Shown: positions 38,957-48,184 of the stretch, piece after piece
Position numbering within the stretch: position 1 is the stretch's first letter
Layout of the letters: each line of letters starts with the position of its first letter
Source of the DNA: Burkholderiales bacterium
Lineage (GTDB): Bacteria; Pseudomonadota; Gammaproteobacteria; Burkholderiales; Casimicrobiaceae
DNA length: 64,000 nt
Direction of reading: 5' to 3'
Assembly (NCBI GenBank): GCA_016790165.1
Contig: JAEUPL010000032.1
Span: 40,165-104,164 of the forward strand
The notes under the pieces: model-generated
The model's database searches: none
What the model was told of the DNA's origin: nothing
The model's input: the letters and a program-made list of their open reading frames with translations, nothing else
Translations under genes and position numbers: made by a program

Positions 38957-39462
38957 GAGGACGTCGGCGATCGCTTCGCTTTCGCCGAGGACGACGCGCT
39001 CGTTGGCGCTAGGACGCAAAGCTACGTCTGGAGCGATCTTCTGAACAGGATGAGCTGTTTGCGTACGTTTTCAATTTGTTCGTTGACTTCGTTGCAGTCG
39101 TCTGCCATGGTGAGTCGGACCGCCAGTTCAATTTGCGTTTCCAGTTCCGCCAGCGATCCCAACGCAATACCTAGAAAGTGGGCCAGCTCGCCGGTGCTGG
39201 AGCGGCCCGCACCTTCGGCAATATTCGACGGCACCGATACGGCAGCACGCCGGATCTGCGACGTCAGCCCATAGCGCTCATCTCCCGGGAAGGCAGCGCT
39301 TAGGTCGTACACCGACTCCGCCAAATCCATGGCCGCCTTCCAGACCGGAAAGTCCCGATGCGAGCGGCGAGGTGCGTCAGCAGAACTCAAGTTGCAGGCC
39401 TCGCGTCCTAGCCGCAACGCGGCGTCGTCCTAGAAGCAAGCGAAGCGAGCATCGTCGTCCTA
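38957..39462. mobile_element. S23 cassette bounded by imperfect inverted repeats
   Basis: Left arm 38957-39022 and right arm 39398-39462 are imperfect inverted copies of about 65 bases. About three quarters of the positions match by eye, including the exact 10-mer GCTAGGACGC (39008-39017) facing GCGTCCTAGC (39403-39412) and a shared TCGCTTCGCTT block. The S23 gene fills the space between them. The right arm includes the grpE stop codon (39460-39462). This looks like a small inserted unit between grpE and dnaK; no transposase is present. Confidence 0.6.
39022..39390 (-). CDS. Four-helix-bundle protein (S23 / 23S rRNA-intervening-sequence family)
   Basis: Small cytoplasmic protein of about 122 aa. 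Family signature: DFPVWKAAMDLAESVYDL, YGLTSQIRRAAVSVPSNIAEGAGR and ELAHFLGIALGSLAELETQIELA. Members form four-helix bundles, often pentamers, and are encoded in 23S rRNA intervening sequences, but also at unrelated sites; biochemical role unknown. Start uncertain: TTG 39390 has GAGG 8 bases before it; TTG 39417 would place the first codons inside the right inverted-repeat arm. It sits between grpE and dnaK on the same strand. Confidence 0.82.
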   Translation of the reverse strand: MSSADAPRRSHRDFPVWKAAMDLAESVYDLSAAFPGDERYGLTSQIRRAAVSVPSNIAEGAGRSSTGELAHFLGIALGSLAELETQIELAVRLTMADDCNEVNEQIENVRKQLILFRRSLQT

Positions 39463-40041
39463 GGCCTGCGCCGCAGGCGCAGCGCCGTCGTCCTTGGTGG
39501 AAGGCGCAGTCGCCACAGCCACCATCGCCGGTCGCAGCACGCGATCAGCGATCATGTAGCCCTTCTGGAACACCTGCAGCACGGTGCCGGGCGCTTCTTC
39601 GGTGGACTCAATCTGGGTCATCGCCTGATGCACATTCGGATCGAACTTAGCTTTCTCGGCTTTGACCTCTTTCACCTTGGCGCGCTCGAACGCGCCGACG
39701 AGATTTTTGAGCGTCATGTCGACGCCCATCTTGATTTGCTCCGTGGTGCTCTGCTGATCCTTGAGCACCATTTCCAGCGTGTCCTTCACGGCGAGCAGCG
39801 AAAAGGCGAAGTCCTTGGCGGCGAAGTCGCGCGCGTTGGCAATCTCCTGGGCATTGCGCTTGCGCAGGTTTTCCATCTCGGCGAGATTGCGCAGTTGCAG
39901 GTCTTTAAGTTGCGCCTTCAGTTCAGCGATTTCCGCGTTCGCCGCCGCGAGCTGCTCCTCGGGCGTCAGCGGTGTATCGGGCGCGGTGGCGCCGGCGGCG
40001 GCCTCGGGCGCTGGGGTCGCGGTGTCTGGGGTGTCGGCCAT
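39460..40041 (-). CDS. grpE: Nucleotide exchange factor GrpE
   Basis: DnaK cochaperone of 193 aa that promotes ADP release. The N-terminal third is acidic and Ala/Pro-rich; a long coiled coil covers about residues 30-75 (AANAEIAELKAQLKDLQLRNLAEMENLRKR). The C-terminal beta domain has AKFDPNVHQAMTQIES and VLQVFQKGYMIADRVLRPAMV, diagnostic of GrpE. A sigma-32-type promoter lies 35-62 bases upstream. The stop lies within the right arm of the S23 cassette repeats, so the last few residues may have been altered by that insertion. Confidence 0.96.
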   Translation of the reverse strand: MADTPDTATPAPEAAAGATAPDTPLTPEEQLAAANAEIAELKAQLKDLQLRNLAEMENLRKRNAQEIANARDFAAKDFAFSLLAVKDTLEMVLKDQQSTTEQIKMGVDMTLKNLVGAFERAKVKEVKAEKAKFDPNVHQAMTQIESTEEAPGTVLQVFQKGYMIADRVLRPAMVAVATAPSTKDDGAAPAAQA

Positions 40042-40075
40042 GTTGTTGTTCTCGAGCTACGGTTAACTTCCATCC

Positions 40076-40103
40076 ACTTAGGGGGAAGTTCCCCTATTTC
40101 AAG
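40076..40103 (-). promoter_or_regulatory. Sigma-32 heat-shock promoter of grpE
   Basis: On the minus strand CTTGAAA (40103-40097) is the exact sigma-32 -35 element; about 12 bases further is CCCCTAAGT (40084-40076), close to the -10 consensus CCCCATNT. It lies directly upstream of grpE and fits heat-shock control of grpE and dnaK. Confidence 0.82.
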
Positions 40104-40121
40104 CAAGGGCAAGGCGAATTC

Positions 40122-40233
40122 AGCAACTTTTTTTCTCGGACGACGGCTGAATGGGTCTTTTCGTCACCAATTTGCTGAACTCGACTTTTGACAAAACAGG
40201 CCGGGAACTACCGCCAGGCGGTCGCTAGCCCTA
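40122..40233. repeat. Dispersed twin-hairpin intergenic repeat, copy D (degenerate)
   Basis: The most decayed copy: it starts CAACTTTTT and ends CCCTAAAAAGCCGT. Recognisable parts are AACTCGACT, TTGACAAAA, GGCCGGGAACTACC and GGCGGTCGCTAGC (about 40178-40225), which align with copies B and E. It lies between the grpE heat-shock promoter and the S9 peptidase gene. Confidence 0.55.
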
Positions 40234-40389
40234 AAAAGCCGTATGCCGCATTCCGCCACTCGATCAGGGATTCCACCGCTTCGTCGCAGCGCGTTCGCGG
40301 TGCGACGATCGACGGGTGACAATTCAGCGATTCGCCGTCGTCGGCGAGGCGTCCGCGCCGACGACAGACTCACAATTTTGGGAGATTTC

Positions 40390-42291
40390 ATGCACTTCAA
40401 ACCATGGCTGTTAGCGCTTACTAGCGCCACGCTCATCGCCGCGTCGACCATTGCGGTGGCGCAACCGGCCAAAACGTACCCGCTGCGCGACTTTTTCAAG
40501 AATCCGGCACAGGGCTACTTCCGCCTCTCGCCGGATGGCAAGACGCTGGGCTTCATGCAACCGCATGAGTCTCGCATGAACATCTTTGTGCAGCCGATCG
40601 GCAAGGCGGGCAGCACCGAGGGCGTCAAGCGCATCACCAGCGAGACCGCGCGCGACATCTCGAACTACTTCTTCAAGGGGTCGCAACACGTTCTCTACAC
40701 CAAGGACTTTGGCGGTGATGAGAACTTCCATGTCGTGATGGCCGACATCGTGACTGGCAAGGTGCAGGACCTGACGCCGCACGAGGGCACCAAGGCGAGC
40801 ATCCTGGATGATTTGCCTGATGACGACGATCACATCCTCGTCGAGCACAACCGGCGCGACAAGGGGGTTTTTGATGTGTACCGCATCAACATCCGGACGG
40901 GCGCCGAAACGCTCGTGGCGCAGAACCCCGGCAACATCACGGGCTGGAACACCGATCACGCCGGCAAGGTGCGCGCCGCGGGAACCACGGATGGCGTCAA
41001 CAAGACCCTGCTGTACCGCGCCACTGAATCGGAACCGTTCAAGCCGCTGCTTTCCACCAATTTCCGCGAATCCGTCGACATCGTCGGCTGGACCGCGGAC
41101 AGCAAGGCGATGTATGTCGCGTCCAATCGCGGGCGCGACAAAACCGCGCTGTTCGAATTTGACCCGAACACCGCCAGGGAAGGCCGGCTGGTTTACGAGA
41201 ACGCCAATGTCGATGTGTCCTCGCTGGGCTGGTCGCGCGCGCGCAAGACCATCACCCAGACGGTGGTGAACTTCGAGAAAGCCGAACCGGTGTTTTTTGA
41301 CGGCACCTCGGAGCGCATCTACAAGGCGCTGAAGAACAAGCTGCCCGGCTACGAAATCGTCGTGCAAAGCAGCACCAAGGACGAGCAGACGATGATCGTT
41401 GCCGCGTTGAACGACCGCACACCCGGCGCGCGCTACCTTTACGACGCCCGTGCTGACAAACTGACCAAGCTGGCCGAGATCAACCCAGCCATCGCTGAAG
41501 CGGACATGGCCGAGATGAAACCGGTCAGCTACACCGCACGCGACGGCTTGACCATTCGCGGCTACCTCACGCTGCCGAGGGGCGTTGCGCCGAAAAACCT
41601 GCCAGTAATCGTCAACCCGCACGGCGGGCCGTGGGCGCGCGACAACTGGGGCTACAACCCGGAAATCCAGTTTCTCGCCAACCGCGGCTATGCCGTGCTG
41701 CAGATGAATTTCCGGGGCTCGACCGGCTATGGTCGCAAGTTCTGGGAGGCTTCATTCAAGCAATGGGGCCTTGCGATGCAGGACGACATCACCGATGGTG
41801 TGAACTGGTTGATCAAGGAAGGCATCGCCGACCCGAAGCGTGTGGCAATCTATGGCGCCAGCTACGGCGGCTACGCCACGCTGATGGGCGTCACCAAAAC
41901 GCCTGAGCTCTACGCCGCGGCGGTGGACTACGTGGGCGTATCGAACCTGTTCACCTTCATGAAGTCGATCCCGCCGTACTGGAAGCCATTCCTCGATATG
42001 ATGACCGAGATGGTCGGTGACGCCGAGAAGGACAAGGCACAGCTGACCGCCACGTCACCGGCGCTGAACGCCGAACGCATCAAAACGCCGCTGTTCGTCG
42101 CGCAAGGCGCCAAGGACCCGCGAGTCGTCAAGGCCGAGAGTGATCAGATGGTCGACGCGCTCAGAAAGCGCGGCGTCGCCGTCGAATACATGGTCAAGGA
42201 CAACGAAGGCCACGGCTTCCGCCTGCAGGAAAATCAGTTCGAGTTTTACGAGGCGATGGAGAAGTTTCTGGCGAAGCACCTGAAGCGCTGA
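40390..42291 (+). CDS. S9-family prolyl oligopeptidase-like peptidase
   Basis: Exported serine peptidase of 633 aa. ATG 40390, with GGGAG 6-10 bases before, gives a signal peptide (cleavage near VAQPA). An N-terminal beta-propeller (about 30-370) precedes the alpha/beta-hydrolase catalytic domain. Catalytic triad: Ser491 (GASYGGYA), Asp576 (GAKDPRV) and His608 (EGHGF). [38 protein letters not shown] is typical of the acyl-aminoacyl/dipeptidyl peptidase branch. It probably degrades peptides in the periplasm. A hairpin-T-tract follows. Confidence 0.94.
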   Translation: MHFKPWLLALTSATLIAASTIAVAQPAKTYPLRDFFKNPAQGYFRLSPDGKTLGFMQPHESRMNIFVQPIGKAGSTEGVKRITSETARDISNYFFKGSQHVLYTKDFGGDENFHVVMADIVTGKVQDLTPHEGTKASILDDLPDDDDHILVEHNRRDKGVFDVYRINIRTGAETLVAQNPGNITGWNTDHAGKVRAAGTTDGVNKTLLYRATESEPFKPLLSTNFRESVDIVGWTADSKAMYVASNRGRDKTALFEFDPNTAREGRLVYENANVDVSSLGWSRARKTITQTVVNFEKAEPVFFDGTSERIYKALKNKLPGYEIVVQSSTKDEQTMIVAALNDRTPGARYLYDARADKLTKLAEINPAIAEADMAEMKPVSYTARDGLTIRGYLTLPRGVAPKNLPVIVNPHGGPWARDNWGYNPEIQFLANRGYAVLQMNFRGSTGYGRKFWEASFKQWGLAMQDDITDGVNWLIKEGIADPKRVAIYGASYGGYATLMGVTKTPELYAAAVDYVGVSNLFTFMKSIPPYWKPFLDMMTEMVGDAEKDKAQLTATSPALNAERIKTPLFVAQGAKDPRVVKAESDQMVDALRKRGVAVEYMVKDNEGHGFRLQENQFEFYEAMEKFLAKHLKR

Positions 42292-42323
42292 TCGCGGCGC
42301 CGTAAGGCGTCGTCAGGATGGGG

Positions 42324-42367
42324 TGGGCCGAGCAGTGCGACACTTGCACGCTTGGCCCATTTCTTTT
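42324..42367 (+). terminator. Probable intrinsic terminator after the S9 peptidase gene
   Basis: TGGGCCGAG (42324-42332) pairs with CTTGGCCCA (42351-42359), one G-T wobble allowed, and TTTCTTTT follows. It lies 33 bases after the peptidase stop and just before purT, so purT transcription would need its own promoter or readthrough. The long loop lowers certainty. Confidence 0.55.
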
Positions 42368-42374
42368 GCAAACC

Positions 42375-43616
42375 ATGACGACTCTCGGAACCCCGCTCTC
42401 CCCGAACGCCACGCGAGTGATGCTGCTTGGCTGTGGCGAACTTGGCAAGGAAGTGCTGATCGCGCTGCAACGCCTCGGCGTGGAAACGATTGGCGTGGAT
42501 CGCTACGATCATGCGCCGGGCCAGCAGGTGGCGCACCATGCGCGCACCATCGCCATGAGTGACCCCGCGCAACTGAAGGCGTTGATTGAGGCCGAGCGGC
42601 CGCATCTCGTCGTGCCCGAAATCGAAGCGATTGCCACCCCCACGTTGCAGGCGCTGGAGGCTGCGCGCGTGGCACGCGTGATTCCCACGGCGCGTGCGGC
42701 GCGGCTGACGATGGACCGCGAAGGCATTCGCCGGCTCGCAGCGGAAACGCTTGGCCTGCCCACCAGTCCGTACCGCTTTTGCGATTCGCTCGCCGAACTG
42801 CGGGCAGCCATTGATGGCGGCATCGGCTACCCCTGCATCGTCAAGCCGGTGATGAGCAGCTCCGGCAAGGGGCAGAGCAAGATTGATGGCCCGGCCGACG
42901 TGCAGGCGGCGTGGGACTACGCGATGGCGGGCGGTCGCGTGAGCCACGGCCGCGTGATCGTCGAAGGCTTCATCGATTTTGACTACGAAATCACACAGCT
43001 CACGGTGCGCGCCGTCGGCGCGGATGGCCAGGTCGAAACGCATTTCTGCGCGCCGATTGGTCACGTGCAGGTGAGCGGGGACTACGTGGAAAGCTGGCAG
43101 CCGCAGCCGATGAATGCGCAGGCCCTCGCGCGCTCGCGCGAGATTGCCAAAGCCGTCACCGACAATCTGGGCCAGGGGCTGGATGGCGACGCGAGCAACG
43201 GGGCGACAGCCGGGCTCGGCCTCTTTGGCGTGGAGCTGTTTGTGAAGGGCGATCAGGTGTGGTTCAGCGAAGTGAGCCCGCGCCCGCACGACACCGGCAT
43301 GGTGACGATGGCCACGCAGTGGCAAAACGAATTTGAACTGCACGCCCGCGCCATACTGGGTCTACCCGTCAACACCGCGCTCAAAAGCCCGGGTGCCAGC
43401 GCCGTGATCTACGGCGGTGTTGAGGCGCACGGCATCGTGTTCGACGGTGTTGCCGAGGCGTTGCAGGTGCCCAACACCGACGTGCGGCTGTTCGGCAAAC
43501 CGGAAAGCTTCGCCAAGCGCCGCATGGGTGTGGCACTCGCCTATGCCGACGACATCGACACCGCACGCAGGAACGCCAAACTCGCCGCGTCGCTCGTCAA
43601 GCCGCGCGCGGTGTGA
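42375..43616 (+). CDS. purT: Formate-dependent phosphoribosylglycinamide formyltransferase
   Basis: ATP-grasp enzyme of 413 aa that makes formyl-GAR from GAR, formate and ATP in purine biosynthesis. ATG 42375 is chosen because it gives the family start [22 protein letters not shown]. Motifs: [49 protein letters not shown] (P-loop-like) and [27 protein letters not shown] (metal-binding Glu/Asn region). It is slightly longer than E. coli PurT (about 392 aa). The end overlaps the convergent amidase gene by 20 bases. Confidence 0.96.
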   Translation: MTTLGTPLSPNATRVMLLGCGELGKEVLIALQRLGVETIGVDRYDHAPGQQVAHHARTIAMSDPAQLKALIEAERPHLVVPEIEAIATPTLQALEAARVARVIPTARAARLTMDREGIRRLAAETLGLPTSPYRFCDSLAELRAAIDGGIGYPCIVKPVMSSSGKGQSKIDGPADVQAAWDYAMAGGRVSHGRVIVEGFIDFDYEITQLTVRAVGADGQVETHFCAPIGHVQVSGDYVESWQPQPMNAQALARSREIAKAVTDNLGQGLDGDASNGATAGLGLFGVELFVKGDQVWFSEVSPRPHDTGMVTMATQWQNEFELHARAILGLPVNTALKSPGASAVIYGGVEAHGIVFDGVAEALQVPNTDVRLFGKPESFAKRRMGVALAYADDIDTARRNAKLAASLVKPRAV

Positions 43617-44970
43617 CTTCGCGATCCAGCGCCGCCTCCACCGCCAGCCCTAGCGCCAGCAGCGCGCGGTCCGCACCGTGCCGACCCACGAGCTGCACGC
43701 CAACAGGCGGGGCGCCGGGCGCGTGGCAGGGGATGGTTAGCGCGCAGCCGTCCATGAAATTGACCCACGCGGTATTGCGCAGAATCCGGGCGTTGGCTTT
43801 GAAGAACGCGTCGTCGCTCACCAGTAGCGGTGCGATGTCCGGCGCGATGCAGGCCACCGTGGGGCACACCAGTGCGTCGAATCCCGCCAGCGCAAGGTTC
43901 ATGCGATCAATCCAGAACCGACGGAACGCCAGCGTGGCGGCGTATTGCGAGCGCGTTACCGCGCGGCCAAGCTGCATGCGCTGCCAGACGCGGGGGTCAT
44001 AGCCTGCGCCGTCGAGCGCGAGATTCGCCGCATGCCAGTCGAGTGCTTCCGGCGCGGACAGGCCACCGCTGGACGCGGTGGCGAAGTAGTCGTCCAGCTC
44101 GGGGAGAGCGGCCTCCACGACGTCAGCCCCCGCCGCGCGCAGGCGGCCGACCGCCTGGTTGCAGGCATCGCCGACTTCGCGGTCCAGATCACGCCAAACG
44201 GTCGTTGCGCGCGGCAGCAGCAAGCGTCGGCCGCGCAACGGCAAGGGAGCGGAAACCGGCTGCGCGTCGCCGGCCAGCACCGCATCAAGCCGGGCGCAGC
44301 AGTCGACGGACGTGGCGAGGGGCCCCACCGAGTCGAGTGATACCGAAAGCGGCACGGCGCCGAGCACGGGCACGCGCACCGCCGTGGGTTTGAATCCGCA
44401 AATGCCGTTCAGAGCGGCTGGAATGCGCACGCTGCCGCCGGTGTCCGAGCCAAGTGCCGCAGTCGCCATACCGTCGGCCACCGCCACGCCGCCGCCGCTG
44501 GTTGAGCCACCGGGTACGCGGCCGCCACCGTCGGCGGTGCGGCCCCACACGTTGCGCGGCGTACCGTAATGCGGGTTGATGCCCACGCCGGAATAGGCGA
44601 ACTCCACCATGTTGGTGCGGCCGAACAGGATCGCGCCCGCATCGCGCAGCCGCGCCACCGCCGGGCAATCCGCATCGGCAGGCGAGCGCGTGCGCAGTAC
44701 CGCGGAGCCTGCCGCTGTCACCTGACCGGCGACGTCGAACAAATCCTTGATGGTGACCGTCACGCCGTCGAGGGGGCGCACCTCGGCCTCGCGCAGCCGC
44801 CTCTCGCTGGCTTGGGCGGCCGCCAAGGCGTGCTCGGTATCCAGCGAGAGAAAGACGCGCACGCCCTCGCCCGTCGGGTCCTGCGCGCGAGCGAGTTGTC
44901 GCGCAACGACGTCGCTGGCGCTGTCGGCACCGAGAAGAAATTGCTGGCGAAGGTGTTGAATGGTGGGCAT
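43597..44970 (-). CDS. Amidase signature family protein
   Basis: Amidase of 457 aa from ATG 44970. The Ser-cisSer-Lys triad is visible: Lys75 (TIKDLFD), cis-Ser156 (GGSTSGG) and nucleophile Ser180 (GSDTGGSVR), with CGFKPT after it. [22 protein letters not shown] is typical. No GatB or GatC is nearby, so it is more likely a stand-alone amide hydrolase than a GatA subunit. The 3' ends of this gene and purT overlap by 20 bases. Confidence 0.93.
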   Translation of the reverse strand: MPTIQHLRQQFLLGADSASDVVARQLARAQDPTGEGVRVFLSLDTEHALAAAQASERRLREAEVRPLDGVTVTIKDLFDVAGQVTAAGSAVLRTRSPADADCPAVARLRDAGAILFGRTNMVEFAYSGVGINPHYGTPRNVWGRTADGGGRVPGGSTSGGGVAVADGMATAALGSDTGGSVRIPAALNGICGFKPTAVRVPVLGAVPLSVSLDSVGPLATSVDCCARLDAVLAGDAQPVSAPLPLRGRRLLLPRATTVWRDLDREVGDACNQAVGRLRAAGADVVEAALPELDDYFATASSGGLSAPEALDWHAANLALDGAGYDPRVWQRMQLGRAVTRSQYAATLAFRRFWIDRMNLALAGFDALVCPTVACIAPDIAPLLVSDDAFFKANARILRNTAWVNFMDGCALTIPCHAPGAPPVGVQLVGRHGADRALLALGLAVEAALDREVTPRAA

Positions 44971-45082
44971 AGGGCGGCGGCTTCGTGTCCGGAGATGGTT
45001 ACGTTTGTTTGCATTATGCGAAAGCCTGGCGTTGCGATCCGGGCTACATTGCGACCTCGTGAAATATCCGAGCCTCGCCACC

Positions 45083-46102
45083 ATGCCCTGTCTTGCTACC
45101 GCGTCCTCGGCGCGCCTTTCGCCGTTCCTGGTGGCGTCGCTCTTGGCTGCGAGTTCTGTGCACGCGGCGCCACAGGTGCTGGATGTGGAGTGGAAGGATG
45201 CCGCGCGTCAGCGCGTTGTGCCACTCAAGGTTCGCGTTCCCGAAGGCGATGCAAAGCTGCCGCTGGTGCTGTTTTCTCATGGATTGGGCGGCTCGCGCGA
45301 GGGCGGCAGGCGTTGGGGTGAGCATTGGGCGGCCAATGGCTATCTGGTCATTCATGTGCAGCATCCCGGCAGTGACGAGTCACTGTGGCGTGGCGCGGGC
45401 GCGACGGAGCCGACGGCACTGCGACAGGGTCTCGCCCGTGGTGCAACCCCGGAACAGCTGCTCGGGCGCGTCGACGACATCCGCTTCGTGCTTGATGAGT
45501 TGGCCAAACAGCAAGGCAATGCCGATGCTGCGGCGTGGCAGACGCGGGCCGACCTCATGCGCATCGCCATGACGGGCCATAGCTTTGGTGCACTCACGAC
45601 CATGGCGTTGGCGGGTGTGCGCTACCCTGGGCCTATCAAGTCACTCGCTGATCCGCGCATCGGCGCGTTCATCGCGTTCAGCCCCAGCGTGCAAGGCCTC
45701 AAACGAAGTTGGCCAGAGCGCTATGGCGACATGACGCGCCCCTTCCTCAGTGTCACCGGCACCATCGATGGCGATGTGATGGGAACCGGCGCCGAGGCGG
45801 CACGGCGTGCCGCGTTGTTCGACGCCCAACCGGGGGGTAATGCCTATCGGGTTGTGTTTGCCGACGGCGATCACGCCGTGTTCGGCGGGGGTGATCGCCG
45901 CGACACGGCGTGGATGCAACGGGTGACGGGCGGCCAGGCCGCGACATCTGCCGACGTGTTTCGATTGATCCAGGAGCGCACCGCGACGATTACCCTCAAG
46001 TTTCTCGACGCCTGGCTAAAGCAGGATGCTGCGGCGAAGCGCTGGCTCACCACGGATGCGACCAAGTTGGTTGGCGAAACCGGGGAGTGGAGCGCGAAGT
46101 AG
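45083..46102 (+). CDS. Secreted alpha/beta hydrolase (dienelactone/PAF-acetylhydrolase-like)
   Basis: Exported hydrolase of 339 aa. ATG 45083 gives a signal peptide (cleavage near VHAAPQ). Motifs: oxyanion region LPLVLFSHGLGGSREGG, nucleophile Ser167 (TGHSFGAL), Asp in VTGTIDGDVMG and a candidate His264 in DGDHAVFGGG. It lies in the esterase/dienelactone hydrolase group; substrate unknown. It is divergent from the amidase gene with only 112 bases between starts, and followed convergently by the patatin gene. Confidence 0.87.
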   Translation: MPCLATASSARLSPFLVASLLAASSVHAAPQVLDVEWKDAARQRVVPLKVRVPEGDAKLPLVLFSHGLGGSREGGRRWGEHWAANGYLVIHVQHPGSDESLWRGAGATEPTALRQGLARGATPEQLLGRVDDIRFVLDELAKQQGNADAAAWQTRADLMRIAMTGHSFGALTTMALAGVRYPGPIKSLADPRIGAFIAFSPSVQGLKRSWPERYGDMTRPFLSVTGTIDGDVMGTGAEAARRAALFDAQPGGNAYRVVFADGDHAVFGGGDRRDTAWMQRVTGGQAATSADVFRLIQERTATITLKFLDAWLKQDAAAKRWLTTDATKLVGETGEWSAK

Positions 46103-46125
46103 CTGTGCTGGTTTGACGCCTCCGT

Positions 46126-47013
46126 TTAGCCGAGCAGCGCCGCTGCGCTCGTCATCGCCGCCTGCGTCTGCGCGAACGCGAGCCGAATGACGTTTTCGCG
46201 GTACTCACGCGACATACCCGCGTAGTAAGGCAGGCGGATGCGCAGCAGCAGGTCGGCGTCGCGCGCTTCGGCGTCGATGATTGCGCGCCGCTCGGCGTCG
46301 CGTCTACGCCAGCTTTCCGCGGCGCGATCGGGTGTGTCTTCTAGAAAGGCGGATACGTCGATCGCCACGACGCGCTCAGCGCCGAGCGCTCGCGCCACGC
46401 GAATTGGTACCGGCGACACCATGTCGCCGTCTTCGTAGTCCACGTTACCAATTCGCGTCGGCAAAAACAGCGACGGCAGCGCGGCAGACGCGCGGACGGC
46501 GGCCCCGGTGTTGCCTGCGGTGAAGGCAGTCACTGACGGTGTGCCCACCGGCGCGGCGACCGCACAGAAACGCCTCGGCAGTTGCTCCACGGTACGCGCG
46601 CCGACTGCGTCGTTGACGTAGTTCTGCAGTGCTCGCCCAATCATGCGATTGGGCTGCAGCAACGCCGGGTCGGCCATTTGCGAGACGCCGACATCCAGTG
46701 CGCGCTGCTCGATTTCAACCGCCGGCAGTCGCGCTGAATACAAGGCGCCGACGATTGCGCCCGCACTGGCGCCGACCACGAGCGCCGGTTCGAGGCCAGC
46801 CGCCTCCAGCGCCTTGAGTACGCCGACGTGGGCGAAGCCACGTGGCCCGCCGCTGCCGAGCACCAGTGCGGTGCGCCGCCTCCCTTCCGTCCAGCGTATG
46901 GGGCCCGCGCGTGGCGTATCGCCAGCGGCGTAGCCTGGCCCGAACTCGGCACAACCGCCGGCCGCGACGAGTGGCGCCACGAGGAGGGTTTGAAGGGTGC
47001 GGCGGCGATCCAT
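46126..47013 (-). CDS. Patatin-like phospholipase, lipoprotein
   Basis: Protein of 295 aa with a lipobox (VAAGGC, Cys21), so probably membrane-anchored. Patatin motifs: oxyanion loop GSGGPRGFAHVG (about 53-64), nucleophile Ser83 in GASAG and the catalytic Asp in YEDGDM, where family members normally have DGG or DGA. GIGRALQNYVNDAVGARTVEQL resembles the RssA/YchK group. Likely hydrolyses lipid acyl groups in the envelope. It is 25 bases downstream of hemH and may be cotranscribed. Confidence 0.9.
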   Translation of the reverse strand: MDRRRTLQTLLVAPLVAAGGCAEFGPGYAAGDTPRAGPIRWTEGRRRTALVLGSGGPRGFAHVGVLKALEAAGLEPALVVGASAGAIVGALYSARLPAVEIEQRALDVGVSQMADPALLQPNRMIGRALQNYVNDAVGARTVEQLPRRFCAVAAPVGTPSVTAFTAGNTGAAVRASAALPSLFLPTRIGNVDYEDGDMVSPVPIRVARALGAERVVAIDVSAFLEDTPDRAAESWRRRDAERRAIIDAEARDADLLLRIRLPYYAGMSREYRENVIRLAFAQTQAAMTSAAALLG

Positions 47014-47038
47014 GCGGCGATGCGCTTAGGTGCGTGCG

Positions 47039-48139
47039 CTACTGTGCGGCGCCGAGCCGCTGCGCACGGGTCGCCTGTGCGGCCAGCTGCGTCGCCGTCG
47101 GCGGCACGACCAACCAGCCCTGCAGCTGCCGGAGCGCGATTTCGGTCAACCCGGAGATCAGCGCTGGATGGTCGTTGAGCGCGGGAATGTAGTCGTACGC
47201 CTTTCCCCCTGCATGCAGGAACGTGTCCTTGCCTTCGATGGCGATTTCCTCCAGCGTTTCCAGGCAGTCCGCCGGAAAGCCGGGGCAGACCACGTGCACC
47301 CGCGCCACGCCTTGCGCCGGGAGCGCGGCCAGCGTCGCATCCGTGTAGGGAGTGAGCCATTCTGCGCGACCGAAACGCGACTGGAACGTCAGCAGCCACT
47401 GGTGGTCGTCGAGACCGAGTTCCTGCGCCAGCAGGCGCGCGGTCTTCTGACAATGGCAGTGGTAGGGGTCGCCTTTGAGCAGGGTGAACTTGGGCACGCC
47501 GTGAAAGCTCATGACCAGCTTGTCGGGCCGCCCGTGCTGGCGCCAGAACTCGTTGATTCGCAGCGCGAGGGCCTTGATGTACGCCGGGTCGTCATGCCAG
47601 CTCGCCACCGTACGCAGCGCCGGCAGGGCGCGCCACTGCATCAATTCGCGGAACACGGCGTCGCAGGCGGTTGCGGTGGTGCTGGCGGCGTATTGCGGAT
47701 ACATCGGCAGCACCAGCAGGCGATCACAACCGGCGTCGCGGAGTTGCGTCAGCGCGCTGGCGATGGATGGATTGCCGTAGCGCATCCCGACGGCGATTCG
47801 CACCTGGTCCGGCGGCAGTGCCTGCGCCTTCAACCGCTCCCCCAGCGCGCCACGCAGATACTGCGCCTGCCGCTCGGTCCACACCAAAAGCGGAGAGCCT
47901 TCCGGCAGCCAGATGCTCGCGTATTTCTTCGCGCTTTTTGCCGGTCGCGTACGCAGGATGATGCCGTGCAGGATCACATTCCAAACGACCCGCGGAATTT
48001 CGACCACGCGGCGATCACTTAGAAATTGCGCGAGGTATCGCCGCACGGCTGGCGCGGTAGGTGCATCCGGGGTGCCAAGGTTGGTCAGCAGGATGCCGAT
48101 ACGGGCGGCCCGTCCGTGAGTGTGCGCAGCAGTGATCAT
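47039..48139 (-). CDS. hemH: Ferrochelatase
   Basis: Last step of haem synthesis: inserts Fe2+ into protoporphyrin IX. Length 366 aa. Visible motifs: [36 protein letters not shown] at the N-terminus (family hallmark), the metal-site His in MSFHGVP, and the conserved [14 protein letters not shown] with the active-site Glu. It follows hrcA by 45 bases on the same strand, an order common in betaproteobacteria. Confidence 0.96.
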   Translation of the reverse strand: MITAAHTHGRAARIGILLTNLGTPDAPTAPAVRRYLAQFLSDRRVVEIPRVVWNVILHGIILRTRPAKSAKKYASIWLPEGSPLLVWTERQAQYLRGALGERLKAQALPPDQVRIAVGMRYGNPSIASALTQLRDAGCDRLLVLPMYPQYAASTTATACDAVFRELMQWRALPALRTVASWHDDPAYIKALALRINEFWRQHGRPDKLVMSFHGVPKFTLLKGDPYHCHCQKTARLLAQELGLDDHQWLLTFQSRFGRAEWLTPYTDATLAALPAQGVARVHVVCPGFPADCLETLEEIAIEGKDTFLHAGGKAYDYIPALNDHPALISGLTEIALRQLQGWLVVPPTATQLAAQATRAQRLGAAQ

Positions 48140-48184
48140 GGCGCCGATTCTATGAGCGGCGCCGTCTGCTGGCGACAGCGATCG

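Noticed and set aside
37242-39044. A 600-codon open frame on the plus strand opposite dnaK
   Set aside because: Antisense frames across dnaK are a known artefact of its codon use; the dnaK reading is unambiguous.
39022-39462. Possible diversity-generating retroelement accessory (Avd is structurally related to S23 proteins)
   Set aside because: No reverse transcriptase, template repeat or variable repeat is seen nearby.
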